The notes under the pieces: generated by a model
Seen by the model: only the letters and a program-made list of their open reading frames with translations
Databases searched by the model: none
Told to the model about the DNA's origin: nothing
From: an uncultured Muriicola sp.
GTDB taxonomy: Bacteria; Bacteroidota; Bacteroidia; Flavobacteriales; Flavobacteriaceae
Direction of reading: 5' to 3'
Assembly: GCA_945786965.1 (NCBI GenBank)
Contig: CALZFZ010000066.1
Location: 1 to 64,000, forward strand
Length of the DNA: 64,000 nt
Translations under genes and position numbers: made by a program
Shown: piece by piece, positions 9,093 through 16,615 of the stretch
How positions within the stretch are numbered: the first letter of the stretch is position 1
How the letters are laid out: every line of letters starts with the position of its first letter

Positions 9093-10013
9093 TTGAAAAG
9101 AAGAAGCTTCATAAATAAATCAGCTTTTGTAGCAAGTACCTTGTCCCTGACGGGGTTTACTGCCCTAGGCTCTGCGTCTAAGGCTTCTGCCAAACATACC
9201 TTTAATCTGAAATACGCACCGCATATTGGTATGTTTAAACATAGTGCCGGTGAAGACCCAATTTCGCAGCTTCATTTCATGGCAGACCAGGGGTTTACTG
9301 CCTTTGAGGACAATGAAATGATGCAGCGCTCTGTTGCCTTACAAGAAGAAATGGCGAAGTCCATGGCAACCCGTAGTATTGAAATGGGTGTGTTTGTTGC
9401 CCATAAAATTTATTGGTCCGAACCCAATCTCGCTTCCGGGGATCCGGAAAAACGAGTCGAATTTTTAGATTATATTAAAAAGGCTGTTGAGGTAGCAAAG
9501 CGGGTGAATGCCAAATGGATGACGGTAGTACCAGGACATGTGGATCTAAGGCTCAACATGGGATACCAAACAGCTCATGTGATCGAATCTTTGAAACAGG
9601 CCGCAGCCATTTTAGAACCACATAATTTGGTTATGGTCTTAGAACCGCTGAATTTTAGAAACCATCCGGGTCTTTTTTTAACAGGATCTGCACAAGCTTA
9701 TGAGATATGTAAAGCAATAGATTCTCCATCCTGTAAAATACTGTTCGATATCTATCATCAACAAATCCAGGAAGGAAACCTGATCCCGAATATTGAATCT
9801 TGCTGGAGCGAAATAGCCTATTTTCAAATCGGGGATAACCCAGGACGTAATGAGCCTACTACGGGCGAAATTAATTACCAAAATGTATTGAAATATATTC
9901 ATTCCAAAGGTTTTGCCGGTGTCCTGGGAATGGAACATGGCAATTCAAAACCTAATATCGAGGGAGAAGAAGCGGTGATTAATGCCTATAAAAAAGTAGA
10001 TCAATTCAGATAA
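9093..10013 (+). CDS. Hydroxypyruvate isomerase-like TIM-barrel protein with Tat signal
   Basis: The 306-residue protein begins at a TTG codon; no ATG or GTG lies in frame where the signal peptide must start. TTG gives MKRRSFINKSAFVASTLSLTG, a twin-arginine signal with a cleavage site near ASAKH (about residue 34). The body is a TIM barrel like the hydroxypyruvate isomerase family: FKHSAGED near the N-terminus, WMTVVPGHVD, VLEPLNFRNHPG, ILFDIYHQQIQEG and GEINYQNVLKYI, with Glu/Asp/His metal ligands. It is the third gene of the GMC2 operon, nine bases after subunit 3. It is probably periplasmic and acts on the GMC product. The true substrate need not be hydroxypyruvate. Confidence 0.87.
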   Translation: MKRRSFINKSAFVASTLSLTGFTALGSASKASAKHTFNLKYAPHIGMFKHSAGEDPISQLHFMADQGFTAFEDNEMMQRSVALQEEMAKSMATRSIEMGVFVAHKIYWSEPNLASGDPEKRVEFLDYIKKAVEVAKRVNAKWMTVVPGHVDLRLNMGYQTAHVIESLKQAAAILEPHNLVMVLEPLNFRNHPGLFLTGSAQAYEICKAIDSPSCKILFDIYHQQIQEGNLIPNIESCWSEIAYFQIGDNPGRNEPTTGEINYQNVLKYIHSKGFAGVLGMEHGNSKPNIEGEEAVINAYKKVDQFR

Positions 10014-10132
10014 CGGTCAATTTCAGAACGCCACCTTGGAATCTTTACTTCAATTCTGTTTTTGATCACTATATAATCCATTTTCACTTTTAGTACGTAA
10101 ATACTAGTAAGCCGTTAATACTTGTACCTGCT

Positions 10133-10219
10133 ATGGACCATTATTTTATTTTTCTTTTTATTTATATCGCAGTATTGATCATAACCAATAGTGCGATAAG
10201 ACCTTCTATGAATAAATAA
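10133..10219 (+). CDS. Possible 28-residue hydrophobic peptide
   Basis: ATG at 10133 opens 28 codons ending TAA. The peptide starts MDHYFIFLFIYIAVLIITNS and would form a single membrane helix. It sits in an A+T-rich gap where chance hydrophobic frames are common. No promoter element or ribosome site supports it, and its 3' end overlaps one arm of an inverted repeat. It is recorded as a candidate small protein only. Confidence 0.15.
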   Translation: MDHYFIFLFIYIAVLIITNSAIRPSMNK

Positions 10220-10225
10220 AGGTCT
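10199..10225. repeat. Inverted repeat AGACCTT/AAGGTCT
   Basis: Perfect 7-base arms (10199-10205 and 10219-10225) flank a 13-base A+T-rich loop. No T-run follows on either strand, so terminator function is unlikely. The role is unknown. Confidence 0.35.
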
Positions 10226-10308
10226 AATACTTGTACACACGCTACGAGTACTGATGCACGCTGCGCTCTTCAGTATGTCCTAAAGTGACTCCCCAGATCT
10301 AAAATAAA

Positions 10309-10358
10309 ACACCCCGAGAATTCGCTATGTGTGGGGCAAGCGATCCCGAGGTATTTTT
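10309..10358. terminator. Two-sided terminator between the GMC2 operon and nrdA
   Basis: The arms ACCCCGAGAATTCGC (10311-10325) and GCGATCCCGAGGT (10340-10352) pair, with the mismatches of the plus strand becoming G-U pairs on the minus strand. On the minus strand the stem is followed by TGTTTTATTTT, so it best serves nrdA. On the plus strand TATTTTTAATAA follows, so it may also stop the GMC2 operon. Confidence 0.6.
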
Positions 10359-10395
10359 AATAATAAACACTATCCTTTTACCGTTCGCATAAGCA

Positions 10396-10419
10396 TCAGG
10401 AATTTAATTTTATTCCTGA
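10396..10419. repeat. Perfect 8-base inverted repeat just after nrdA
   Basis: TCAGGAAT (10396-10403) and ATTCCTGA (10412-10419) flank an 8-base A/T loop, 23 bases beyond the nrdA stop. No T-run follows on the minus strand. It may stabilise the 3' end of the nrdA message. Confidence 0.35.
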
Positions 10420-10441
10420 GGGCGTAGGTTTATATCCATGG

Positions 10442-12928
10442 TTATGATCCGCACATTAAGCAGTCGTCATCTGCTTCTCCAGCTTTGGCTTGTGCGATCA
10501 ATGTCTTCATCTCTTCCGGTGTCAGGGGAGCCACCTCCGGTTCTTCCTGCTTAACAGACGTTGTTTGAACCTGAATTGCCGCTGCAGCTTTAGGGTCAGG
10601 AGTACTCGCTGCAAGCACCTCGGCCTCAGCCGCCACACTTACCGGAACTTCTTTTTTCTTAGTGTTATCCAGTGTAAATTTAATGGCATCTACTGCCGCT
10701 TTGGTCCTCAGATAGTACATGCCTGTTTTTAAACCGCTTTTCCAGGCATAAAAATGCATTGAGGTCAGTTTCGGATAATTGGCATTTTCCATAAACAGGT
10801 TTAACGATTGACTCTGATCAATAAAATAGCCACGCTGTCTGGACATATCGATGATATCTTTCATGCTCAACTCCCATACCGTCTTGTAAAGTTCTTTTAT
10901 TTCTTCAGGTATCTCATTAATATGCTGAATAGAACCGTTTGCCCGCATCAATTCCTGCTTCAAGTTCTCATTCCACAATCCCAGTCCTACCAGATCTTCA
11001 AGCAGATGTTTGTTTACAACAATAAATTCTCCAGACAATACACGTCTTGTATATATATTGGAAGTATAGGGTTCAAAGCATTCGTTATTCCCAAGAATCT
11101 GAGATGTTGAAGCCGTTGGCATGGGCGCAACCAGGAGTGAATTTCGAACTCCATGTTTCTTTACGCTCTTGCGTAACTTTTCCCAATCCCATCTTCCGGA
11201 AAGTTCATCATCTTTAATTCCCCAAAGGTTGTGCTGAAATTCTCCTTTGGAAATAGGAGATCCTTTGTAAGTTGAGTAAGGCCCTTCTTCTTTCGATGCT
11301 TCCATAGAAGCAGTTACAGCGGCAAAATACAAGGTTTCAAAAATTTCCTGGTTTAATTTTCTTGCCTCATCACAGGTAAAAGGTAAACGCAACATGATAA
11401 AAGTATCGGCTAATCCCTGTACCCCTAGCCCTATTGGCCTGTGACGCATGTTTGAATTCTCGGCTTCTTTTACCGGATAGTAATTCCTGTCAATAACACG
11501 ATTCAAGTTTTTGGTAACACGTTTTGTAACCCTGAATAATTCCTTATGATCAAAACTGCCATTCTTTACGAACATGGGTAGGGCAATGGAAGCCAAATTA
11601 CACACTGCAACCTCATCCGGTGAGGTATACTCCATAATCTCAGTACACAAGTTGCTGGAACGGATAGTTCCTAAATTCTTTTGATTGCTTTTGCGGTTCG
11701 CCGCATCTTTATAGAGCATATACGGCGTCCCCGTTTCTATTTGAGATTCAAGGATCTTTTCCCAGAGCTCTCGTGCCTTTATTGTCTTACGGCCTTTTCC
11801 TTCGGTTTCATATCGGGTATACAGTTCTTCAAAGGCTTCACTGTGGTTTGTGAAAAGACCCGGACATTCATTTGGACACATCAAGGTCCACTCGCTATCT
11901 GTCTCTACTCTTTTCATAAAAAGATCCGGGATCCACATGGCATAAAAAAGATCACGTGCCCGCATCTCTTCTTTACCATGGTTCTTTTTTAATTCAAGGA
12001 ATTCAAAGATATCTGCATGCCATGGTTCCACATAAACGGCAAAGCTTCCTTTTCTTTTTCCGCCTCCCTGATCCACGTAGCGTGCCGTATCATTAAAAAC
12101 GCGGAGCATTGGCACTATACCATTTGAAGTGCCATTGGTCCCCGCAATATAGGACCCCGTGGCCCTGATATTGTGAATAGACAGGCCAATACCACCAGCA
12201 GATTGCGATATTTTCGCAGTTTGCTTCAGGGTATCATAAATACCATCGATGCTATCATCCTTCATTGCTAATAAAAAGCATGAGGACATTTGAGGTTTCG
12301 GTGTTCCCGAGTTGAATAGGGTAGGCGTAGCATGGGTGAAGAATTTTTTGGACATCAACTCATAGGTCTCTATGGCAGAATCCAAATCTTCCAGGTGTAT
12401 CCCTATGGATACTCGCATCAACATATGTTGCGGTCTCTCTGCAATCTTACCGTTTAGTTTTAAGAGATAGGATCGTTCCAAAGTCTTAAAACCGAAATAA
12501 TCGTAGCCAAAATCGCGGTTATAAATAATGGTAGAATCGAGCATGTCTGCATTTTCCGATATGACCTTATAAACCTCATCCGATAATAAGGGTGCTTTTT
12601 TACCGGTCCTAGGATTTACATATTCATGCAGGTCTTTCATCGTTTCTGAAAACGACTTCTTGGTGTTCTTGTGAAGGTTTGAAACGGAAATCCTTGCCGC
12701 CAACTTTGCATAATCGGGATGCGCCGTCGTTAATGTTGCGGCAATTTCGGCTGCCAAATTATCGAGCTCCGATGTAGTAACTCCATCATACAGTCCTTCA
12801 ATAACTCTCATAGTTACCCTTACAGGATCCACAAGATCACTAAGTCCATAACAAAGTTTTCTGACTCTGGCCGTGATCTTGTCGAACATTATCGGCTCTT
12901 TTCTTCCGTCTCTTTTTACTACATACAT
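10442..12928 (-). CDS. nrdA: Ribonucleoside-diphosphate reductase, alpha (large) subunit, class I
   Basis: The 828-residue protein reduces ribonucleotides to deoxyribonucleotides together with NrdB. An N-terminal ATP-cone ([17 protein letters not shown]) gives the overall activity site. The catalytic core follows: C217 in QMSSCFLL is one redox-active cysteine, [11 protein letters not shown] is the NxCxE radical-cysteine motif, and CNLASIALP and [13 protein letters not shown] are conserved strands. The C-terminal tail DDCLMCGS supplies the C823/C826 pair that is re-reduced by thioredoxin. A low-complexity Ala/Glu/Pro linker (about residues 760-800) precedes the tail. nrdB lies upstream on the same strand, but 124 bases with a terminator separate them. 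It ends before a two-sided terminator. The identification is secure. Confidence 0.97.
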   Translation of the reverse strand: MYVVKRDGRKEPIMFDKITARVRKLCYGLSDLVDPVRVTMRVIEGLYDGVTTSELDNLAAEIAATLTTAHPDYAKLAARISVSNLHKNTKKSFSETMKDLHEYVNPRTGKKAPLLSDEVYKVISENADMLDSTIIYNRDFGYDYFGFKTLERSYLLKLNGKIAERPQHMLMRVSIGIHLEDLDSAIETYELMSKKFFTHATPTLFNSGTPKPQMSSCFLLAMKDDSIDGIYDTLKQTAKISQSAGGIGLSIHNIRATGSYIAGTNGTSNGIVPMLRVFNDTARYVDQGGGKRKGSFAVYVEPWHADIFEFLELKKNHGKEEMRARDLFYAMWIPDLFMKRVETDSEWTLMCPNECPGLFTNHSEAFEELYTRYETEGKGRKTIKARELWEKILESQIETGTPYMLYKDAANRKSNQKNLGTIRSSNLCTEIMEYTSPDEVAVCNLASIALPMFVKNGSFDHKELFRVTKRVTKNLNRVIDRNYYPVKEAENSNMRHRPIGLGVQGLADTFIMLRLPFTCDEARKLNQEIFETLYFAAVTASMEASKEEGPYSTYKGSPISKGEFQHNLWGIKDDELSGRWDWEKLRKSVKKHGVRNSLLVAPMPTASTSQILGNNECFEPYTSNIYTRRVLSGEFIVVNKHLLEDLVGLGLWNENLKQELMRANGSIQHINEIPEEIKELYKTVWELSMKDIIDMSRQRGYFIDQSQSLNLFMENANYPKLTSMHFYAWKSGLKTGMYYLRTKAAVDAIKFTLDNTKKKEVPVSVAAEAEVLAASTPDPKAAAAIQVQTTSVKQEEPEVAPLTPEEMKTLIAQAKAGEADDDCLMCGS

Positions 12929-13010
12929 GTGGCTACAATTATTTAATTATTATCCGTTGGGTTGGTACTTAGATTTTTTGCTAAATCTTAACATTTTCAA
13001 TATGGTCACA

Positions 13011-13036
13011 AAAAACCCCAATAAAAAAAGGGGTTA
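13011..13036 (-). terminator. Terminator-like hairpin between nrdB and nrdA
   Basis: AACCCC (13014-13019) and GGGGTT (13030-13035) form the stem. On the minus strand the hairpin is followed by TTTTTGTG. It lies after the nrdB stop and before the nrdA start, so it should end or attenuate transcription coming from nrdB. Confidence 0.6.
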
Positions 13037-13052
13037 TTGTGGTAATTATTAT

Positions 13053-14039
13053 CTAAAAATCAGCGTCGAAGCTTATTTTTTGAGAATCTGTATCTTTTTC
13101 TTTGTTCAATACTCCGGCCTTTTGATATTCGGATACACGTTTTTCAAAGAAATTGGTTTTTCCCTGAAGTGAGATCATATCCATAAAATCAAAAGGATTT
13201 GTGGCATTATACACCCTCTCGCATTCCAGTTCAACCAAAAGTCGGTCAGTGACAAACTCTAAATATTGGGTCATAAGTTTAGAGTTCATTCCAATTAAAC
13301 TTGCGGGTAATGATTCTGTAATGAATTCTCTTTCTATGTTAAGTGCGTCTACGATAATTTCTGTAATTCGTTTTTTGGGAACTTTGTTTACCAGGTGTTT
13401 GTTGTGAAGATGAACTGCATAGTCACAGTGCACTCCTTCATCTCTGGAAATTAACTCATTCGAAAAAGTAAGTCCTGGCATAAGGCCTCTTTTCTTCAAC
13501 CAGAAAATAGAACAAAAGGCACCGGAGAAAAAGATTCCTTCCACAGCGGCAAACGCAATAAGCCGTTCTGCAAAACTTGGGGAATCGATCCATTTCAAGG
13601 CCCAATCGGCTTTTTTCTTGATTGCAGGAAAGTTTTCTATCGCCTTAAAAAGTATGTTTTTTTCTTTTTCGTCCTTTACATACGTATCGATCAACAAGGA
13701 ATAGGTTTCCGAATGGATATTTTCCATCATGATCTGAAACCCGTAGAAAAATTTGGCCTCTGTATACTGTACTTCATTTACAAAGTTCTCCGCCAAATTC
13801 TCATTGACGATTCCGTCAGAGGCCGCAAAAAAGGCCAAAATATGTTTTATAAAATAACGCTCATCGTCGTTTAGCTTATTTTTCCAATCGGCCAAATCCT
13901 GATGTAAGTCAATCTCCTCAGCTGTCCAGAAACATGCTTCGCATTTCTTATACCATTCCCATAAATCATGGTGTTTAATGGGGAAGATCACAAATCTATC
14001 TTCATTTTCCTCTAAAATGGGCTCTACGGATACTGACAT
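13053..14039 (-). CDS. nrdB: Ribonucleoside-diphosphate reductase, beta (small) subunit, class Ia-like
   Basis: The 328-residue radical-generating subunit is all helical. The iron ligands and radical tyrosine resemble eukaryotic-type R2: D44 in AEEIDLHQD, then E106, H109 and Y113 in the spacing ENIHSETY, followed by LLIDTYV. A later E/E/H set lies in [10 protein letters not shown] and [16 protein letters not shown]. The tyrosine is present, so a standard tyrosyl-radical diiron enzyme is expected. The C-terminal [11 protein letters not shown] tail is the segment that docks on NrdA. It is the first gene of the nrdB-nrdA pair. No perfect TAnnTTTG lies just upstream; the nearest match is CATCTTTG near 14102 on the minus strand. 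Confidence 0.96.
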   Translation of the reverse strand: MSVSVEPILEENEDRFVIFPIKHHDLWEWYKKCEACFWTAEEIDLHQDLADWKNKLNDDERYFIKHILAFFAASDGIVNENLAENFVNEVQYTEAKFFYGFQIMMENIHSETYSLLIDTYVKDEKEKNILFKAIENFPAIKKKADWALKWIDSPSFAERLIAFAAVEGIFFSGAFCSIFWLKKRGLMPGLTFSNELISRDEGVHCDYAVHLHNKHLVNKVPKKRITEIIVDALNIEREFITESLPASLIGMNSKLMTQYLEFVTDRLLVELECERVYNATNPFDFMDMISLQGKTNFFEKRVSEYQKAGVLNKEKDTDSQKISFDADF

Positions 14040-14251
14040 ACTTTGGTTATTTTAAGTGTTAATTTAAATGAGAAAATTTCATTCGAGCTGGGACTAACAA
14101 AGATGGATAAATGTTATTAAATTGTAAAGTCCGTTTTATCCAAAGCGCCTCAAAGTTTTTAACACAGCATGTTGAAATCTAGCCTCGGCGTATATGTTTA
14201 TTGCGCTCATGCACTACAGAGATTTTGTATAAATATTTTCAGGTCTTGAAC

Positions 14252-14298
14252 AAAAAAAGAATAGACCAAAAAGTATAAAATATTATACTCGTTGGTCT
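14252..14298 (-). terminator. Long two-stage hairpin with T-run, second of two tandem terminators
   Basis: AGACCAA (14263-14269) pairs with TTGGTCT (14292-14298). Inside it AGTATAA (14272-14278) pairs with TTATACT (14283-14289), with a 2x2 internal loop and a 4-base AATA loop. Read on the minus strand it is followed by ATTC and seven T. The inner AGTATAA/TTATACT palindrome could also be a protein site. Confidence 0.5.
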
Positions 14299-14369
14299 TC
14301 AAAAAATTGGTATTCGCTATAACGATGTTTTATATTATAGCTACCGGGCTATTATGACAAATGAAAGCA

Positions 14370-14396
14370 TAAAAAAATGCCAAATTATTTTGGCAT
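14370..14396 (-). terminator. Terminator after the 60-residue peptide gene
   Basis: Perfect 8-base arms ATGCCAAA (14377-14384) and TTTGGCAT (14389-14396) enclose TTAT. On the minus strand the stem runs straight into TTTTTTTATG. It lies 70 bases after the stop of the small gene at 14466, which supports that gene being transcribed. Confidence 0.7.
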
Positions 14397-14465
14397 CTGT
14401 ACTTCCAATAAATTTTTCAAGGAATATCGCTCCTTAGAGCATCTTTCGTCTTTACGCAATAATCA

Positions 14466-14648
14466 TTAGTAATTGTAGTAAACTTTTTCTGCTGATTGAT
14501 CTGATGTGCTATTTTGCAGGGCCACTTCGTCTGAATTCTTTAAATCCATGACCACTTCTTCCTTATTCAATCGTTCCCTATTTTCTATAATAGAGGCAAT
14601 TGCCAATGCAAATACAAATACAAGAAACAAGAAAATACATTTTCTCAT
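14466..14648 (-). CDS. Small membrane-anchored or secreted peptide, unknown
   Basis: The 60-residue protein has an N-terminal hydrophobic segment (residues 4-20, CIFLFLVFVFALAIASI), which is a signal anchor or uncleaved signal. A short charged, then polar tail rich in E, N, S and Q ends VYYNY. It has no cysteine in a lipobox position and no recognised domain. The strong terminator 70 bases downstream on the same strand argues that it is a real transcription unit. It stands alone between nrdB and the DUF3109 gene, with about 250 bases upstream. I do not recognise the family. Confidence 0.5.
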   Translation of the reverse strand: MRKCIFLFLVFVFALAIASIIENRERLNKEEVVMDLKNSDEVALQNSTSDQSAEKVYYNY

Positions 14649-14897
14649 GATGGCACCCCGGTTAGGTTACTTCCTTAACTTAATTTTAAAATGACTTACA
14701 ATCATCTTAATCATAATTAAGGATCGAAAGCTAGATATTGCTTTGCATGGAAAGAAAATAATACTACCAATGGTATTAAATACTCTATGAAATGCTTTCT
14801 AAGGAATTTTTGGCATCTGTTTTCCTAGGTGATCAAAGGAATTGTAGGAATTTACATCTCCAATATAATTGAGTGAATACCCTTACTATATAGGCTA

Positions 14898-15476
14898 TCA
14901 GGGATGGGATTTGAGATGATCTTTAGCTACCAGTTCTAACTCATCATACCATTTTTTTCCAAATTTCCGGATAAGCGCTTCTTTCACGAATTTATAAACA
15001 GGCACTTTTAAACTTTCACCTAACTGACATGCTGGGTCGCAAACCTGCCATTTATGGTAGTTCACAGCGGTTAACTTGGTATATTCTTTTACCCTTACAG
15101 GATATAAATGACAGGAAATTGGTTTTTTCCATTTTGTAATTCCCTTTTCATACGCTTCTTCCAAACCACATTTCGCAATTCCCGTATCGCCAAAAACAAC
15201 GTACGCACACTCACTCTTATTTATCAAGGGTGTTTCCCAGTCCCCATCTTCTCCTTTTACAAAGGCTCCCTTTTCTTCTATAGCTTTGATCCCTTCCGGT
15301 CTTAAAAACGGTTTAACCTTGGAAAAGATATCGACCAGGATCTCCGTTTCCTTTTCTTCAAGGGGTGCTCCGGCATCCCCATCTACACAGCAAGCTCCCT
15401 TGCATGCCGTGAGATTGCATACAAAATCATTTTCTATGATCTCTTCTGAGACCAATGTATTACCAAGCTGGAACAT
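14898..15476 (-). CDS. DUF3109 family cysteine-rich protein
   Basis: The 192-residue protein has at least nine cysteines, beginning with C20-x4-C25-x3-C29-C30 (VCNLTACKGACC). Later come SECAYVVF, AKCGLEEAYE, ISCHLYPVRV and VCDPACQLG. The pattern is like the YkgJ-type zinc/iron-chelating cysteine cluster, and DUF3109 proteins are conserved in Bacteroidota. It probably binds metal or an iron-sulfur centre; no function has been assigned. It is divergent from marC, and a -7 element with exact consensus precedes its start. Confidence 0.88.
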   Translation of the reverse strand: MFQLGNTLVSEEIIENDFVCNLTACKGACCVDGDAGAPLEEKETEILVDIFSKVKPFLRPEGIKAIEEKGAFVKGEDGDWETPLINKSECAYVVFGDTGIAKCGLEEAYEKGITKWKKPISCHLYPVRVKEYTKLTAVNYHKWQVCDPACQLGESLKVPVYKFVKEALIRKFGKKWYDELELVAKDHLKSHP

Positions 15477-15493
15477 CCTTTAAAACTATAGGG

Positions 15494-15501
15494 CAAAGAT
15501 A
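15494..15501 (-). promoter_or_regulatory. Candidate -7 promoter element for the DUF3109 gene
   Basis: Read on the minus strand this is TATCTTTG, an exact TAnnTTTG match, 18 bases before the ATG at 15476. No clear TTG -33 element is seen. Confidence 0.45.
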
Positions 15502-15569
15502 CCTTTTTGGCATTAATTAACAGGAGATACTTTTTACAAACATGTGCTTAACAAACGCAAAATATAGAC

Positions 15570-15577
15570 TACTTTTG
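15570..15577 (+). promoter_or_regulatory. Candidate -7 promoter element for marC
   Basis: TACTTTTG matches TAnnTTTG exactly and lies 23 bases before the marC ATG. TTA at 15548-15550, 19 bases upstream, is a partial -33 element. Confidence 0.45.
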
Positions 15578-15600
15578 CGCAAAATTTAAACACGCATTCC

Positions 15601-16176
15601 ATGAATTTAAATGTACGCGAAATCGCCACTGCAAGCATTGTACTATTTGCAGTAATCGATATTGTGGGCAGCATCCCTATAATTATCGATCTCAGGAAGA
15701 AAGTTGGGCACATACATTCAGAAAAAGCATCCATCATTGCGGCTTGTATTATGGTCGCTTTCTTATTTGTTGGTGAGGAAATATTAAAGTTGATCCGGAT
15801 CGATGTATATTCATTTGCTGTGGCAGGGGCATTTATTTTGTTCTTTTTGGCTATTGAAATGATCTTGGGGATTACACTTTACAAGGACGATGAGCCTCAA
15901 ACCGCGTCAGTAGTACCTATAGCGTTTCCCCTTGTTGCCGGGGCAGGTACCATGACTGCCCTCCTGTCTTTACGGGCAGAATTTTATGTAGAGAATATCA
16001 TCGTAGCAATTATCGTAAACATTATTTTTGTATATCTTGTTTTAAAATCTTCCTCGAAGATTGAAAGAGTAATGGGCAGTAGTGGGTTAAGTATTGTACG
16101 AAAAGTATTTGGCGTGATATTACTGGCCATAGCCGTAAAATTATTTGCTACCAATATAAATCAACTATTTCCATAA
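15601..16176 (+). CDS. MarC family integral membrane protein
   Basis: The 191-residue protein has about six membrane helices in the MarC/UPF0056 pattern: the first helix has VLFAVIDIVGSIPIIIDLRKK and the middle loop has VVPIAFPLVAGAGTMTALL, the two family repeats. MarC proteins were once linked to multiple antibiotic resistance, but their transport role is unproven. The gene has its own promoter match. Two small frames follow on the same strand: a 67-residue membrane protein after 43 bases and a 45-codon frame. Confidence 0.92.
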   Translation: MNLNVREIATASIVLFAVIDIVGSIPIIIDLRKKVGHIHSEKASIIAACIMVAFLFVGEEILKLIRIDVYSFAVAGAFILFFLAIEMILGITLYKDDEPQTASVVPIAFPLVAGAGTMTALLSLRAEFYVENIIVAIIVNIIFVYLVLKSSSKIERVMGSSGLSIVRKVFGVILLAIAVKLFATNINQLFP

Positions 16177-16219
16177 CTATACGTTCTTCGCGATCTGAAG
16201 GACACATTGAGATTGTATC

Positions 16220-16423
16220 ATGAACAAAAAAATCAGTATCGTACTCATTATCCTGGCCTTGGCTCTCATAGCCTATAACGTCACTATTATTGATTTTAAC
16301 GACCCTTTTGAGGGCAATAGCATTATTGCTATTATTGGGGTAGTCGCAGCCTCATGTGCTATTGTGCTGCTTCTTATTTTTCTTACTTCGAAGCAGATTC
16401 AGAAGAAAATAAATGAAAAGTAA
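16220..16423 (+). CDS. Small two-helix membrane protein
   Basis: The 67-residue protein has two hydrophobic helices (residues 5-25 and 35-57) and a lysine-rich C-terminus (KQIQKKINEK), which predicts a cytoplasmic tail. It starts 43 bases after marC on the same strand and may share its transcript. No family is recognised, but the good helix pattern, an ATG start and the position make it a probable gene. Confidence 0.55.
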   Translation: MNKKISIVLIILALALIAYNVTIIDFNDPFEGNSIIAIIGVVAASCAIVLLLIFLTSKQIQKKINEK

Positions 16424-16446
16424 GTTGTAATAGGTATTGCAAGAAT

Positions 16447-16584
16447 ATGATTGAGAAATCCCTGCTACATCCGGAAAAAGTGCTGCAATTAGGGTGGACC
16501 AACAAGGACTTTATTCGGGGGACTAAAGAATTCATCCAATTAAAAGAGCATCCTGAATTTAAAAGAATTTTAAGTACTTATTGA
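16447..16584 (+). CDS. 45-residue frame resembling the tail of a TPR-type protein, possible remnant
   Basis: ATG at 16447 opens 45 codons ending TGA. The peptide (HPEKVLQLGWTNKDFIRGT..., then LKEHPEFKRIL) reads like coding sequence. It resembles the final segment of bacterial tetratricopeptide proteins, where a phrase of the type 'D.....LR.HP.F..L' is common. No longer frame extends it upstream: the frame is open only to 16417, with no other ATG. It may be a small protein or the surviving 3' end of a decayed gene. Confidence 0.35.
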   Translation: MIEKSLLHPEKVLQLGWTNKDFIRGTKEFIQLKEHPEFKRILSTY

Positions 16585-16615
16585 ATCCCACGTAGATCTT
16601 GTAAACTAATATACA

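Larger units (their letters stand above)
10014..10441. other. Intergenic region between convergent genes (428 bases)
   Basis: This A+T-rich gap separates the TIM-barrel gene from nrdA, which run toward each other. It holds a possible 28-codon hydrophobic reading frame (10133-10219), two inverted repeats and a two-sided terminator, listed separately. I see no RNA gene. Confidence 0.7.
14040..14465. other. Intergenic region upstream of nrdB (426 bases)
   Basis: It lies between the start of nrdB and the end of the 60-residue peptide gene, both on the minus strand. It contains two tandem minus-strand terminators (listed separately) and presumably the nrd promoter. I find no convincing NrdR box, and no RNA gene or long frame. 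Confidence 0.65.

Noticed and set aside
8696-9193. 165-codon minus-strand frame across subunit 3 and the next gene start
   Set aside because: Antisense shadow: it spans a gene junction, has low-complexity Ser/Ala content and no family features.
14389-14820. Repeated TTTGGCATCTGT at 14389-14400 and near 14809-14820
   Set aside because: Only about a dozen bases match, flanks differ, and the first copy is simply one arm of a terminator; probably chance.
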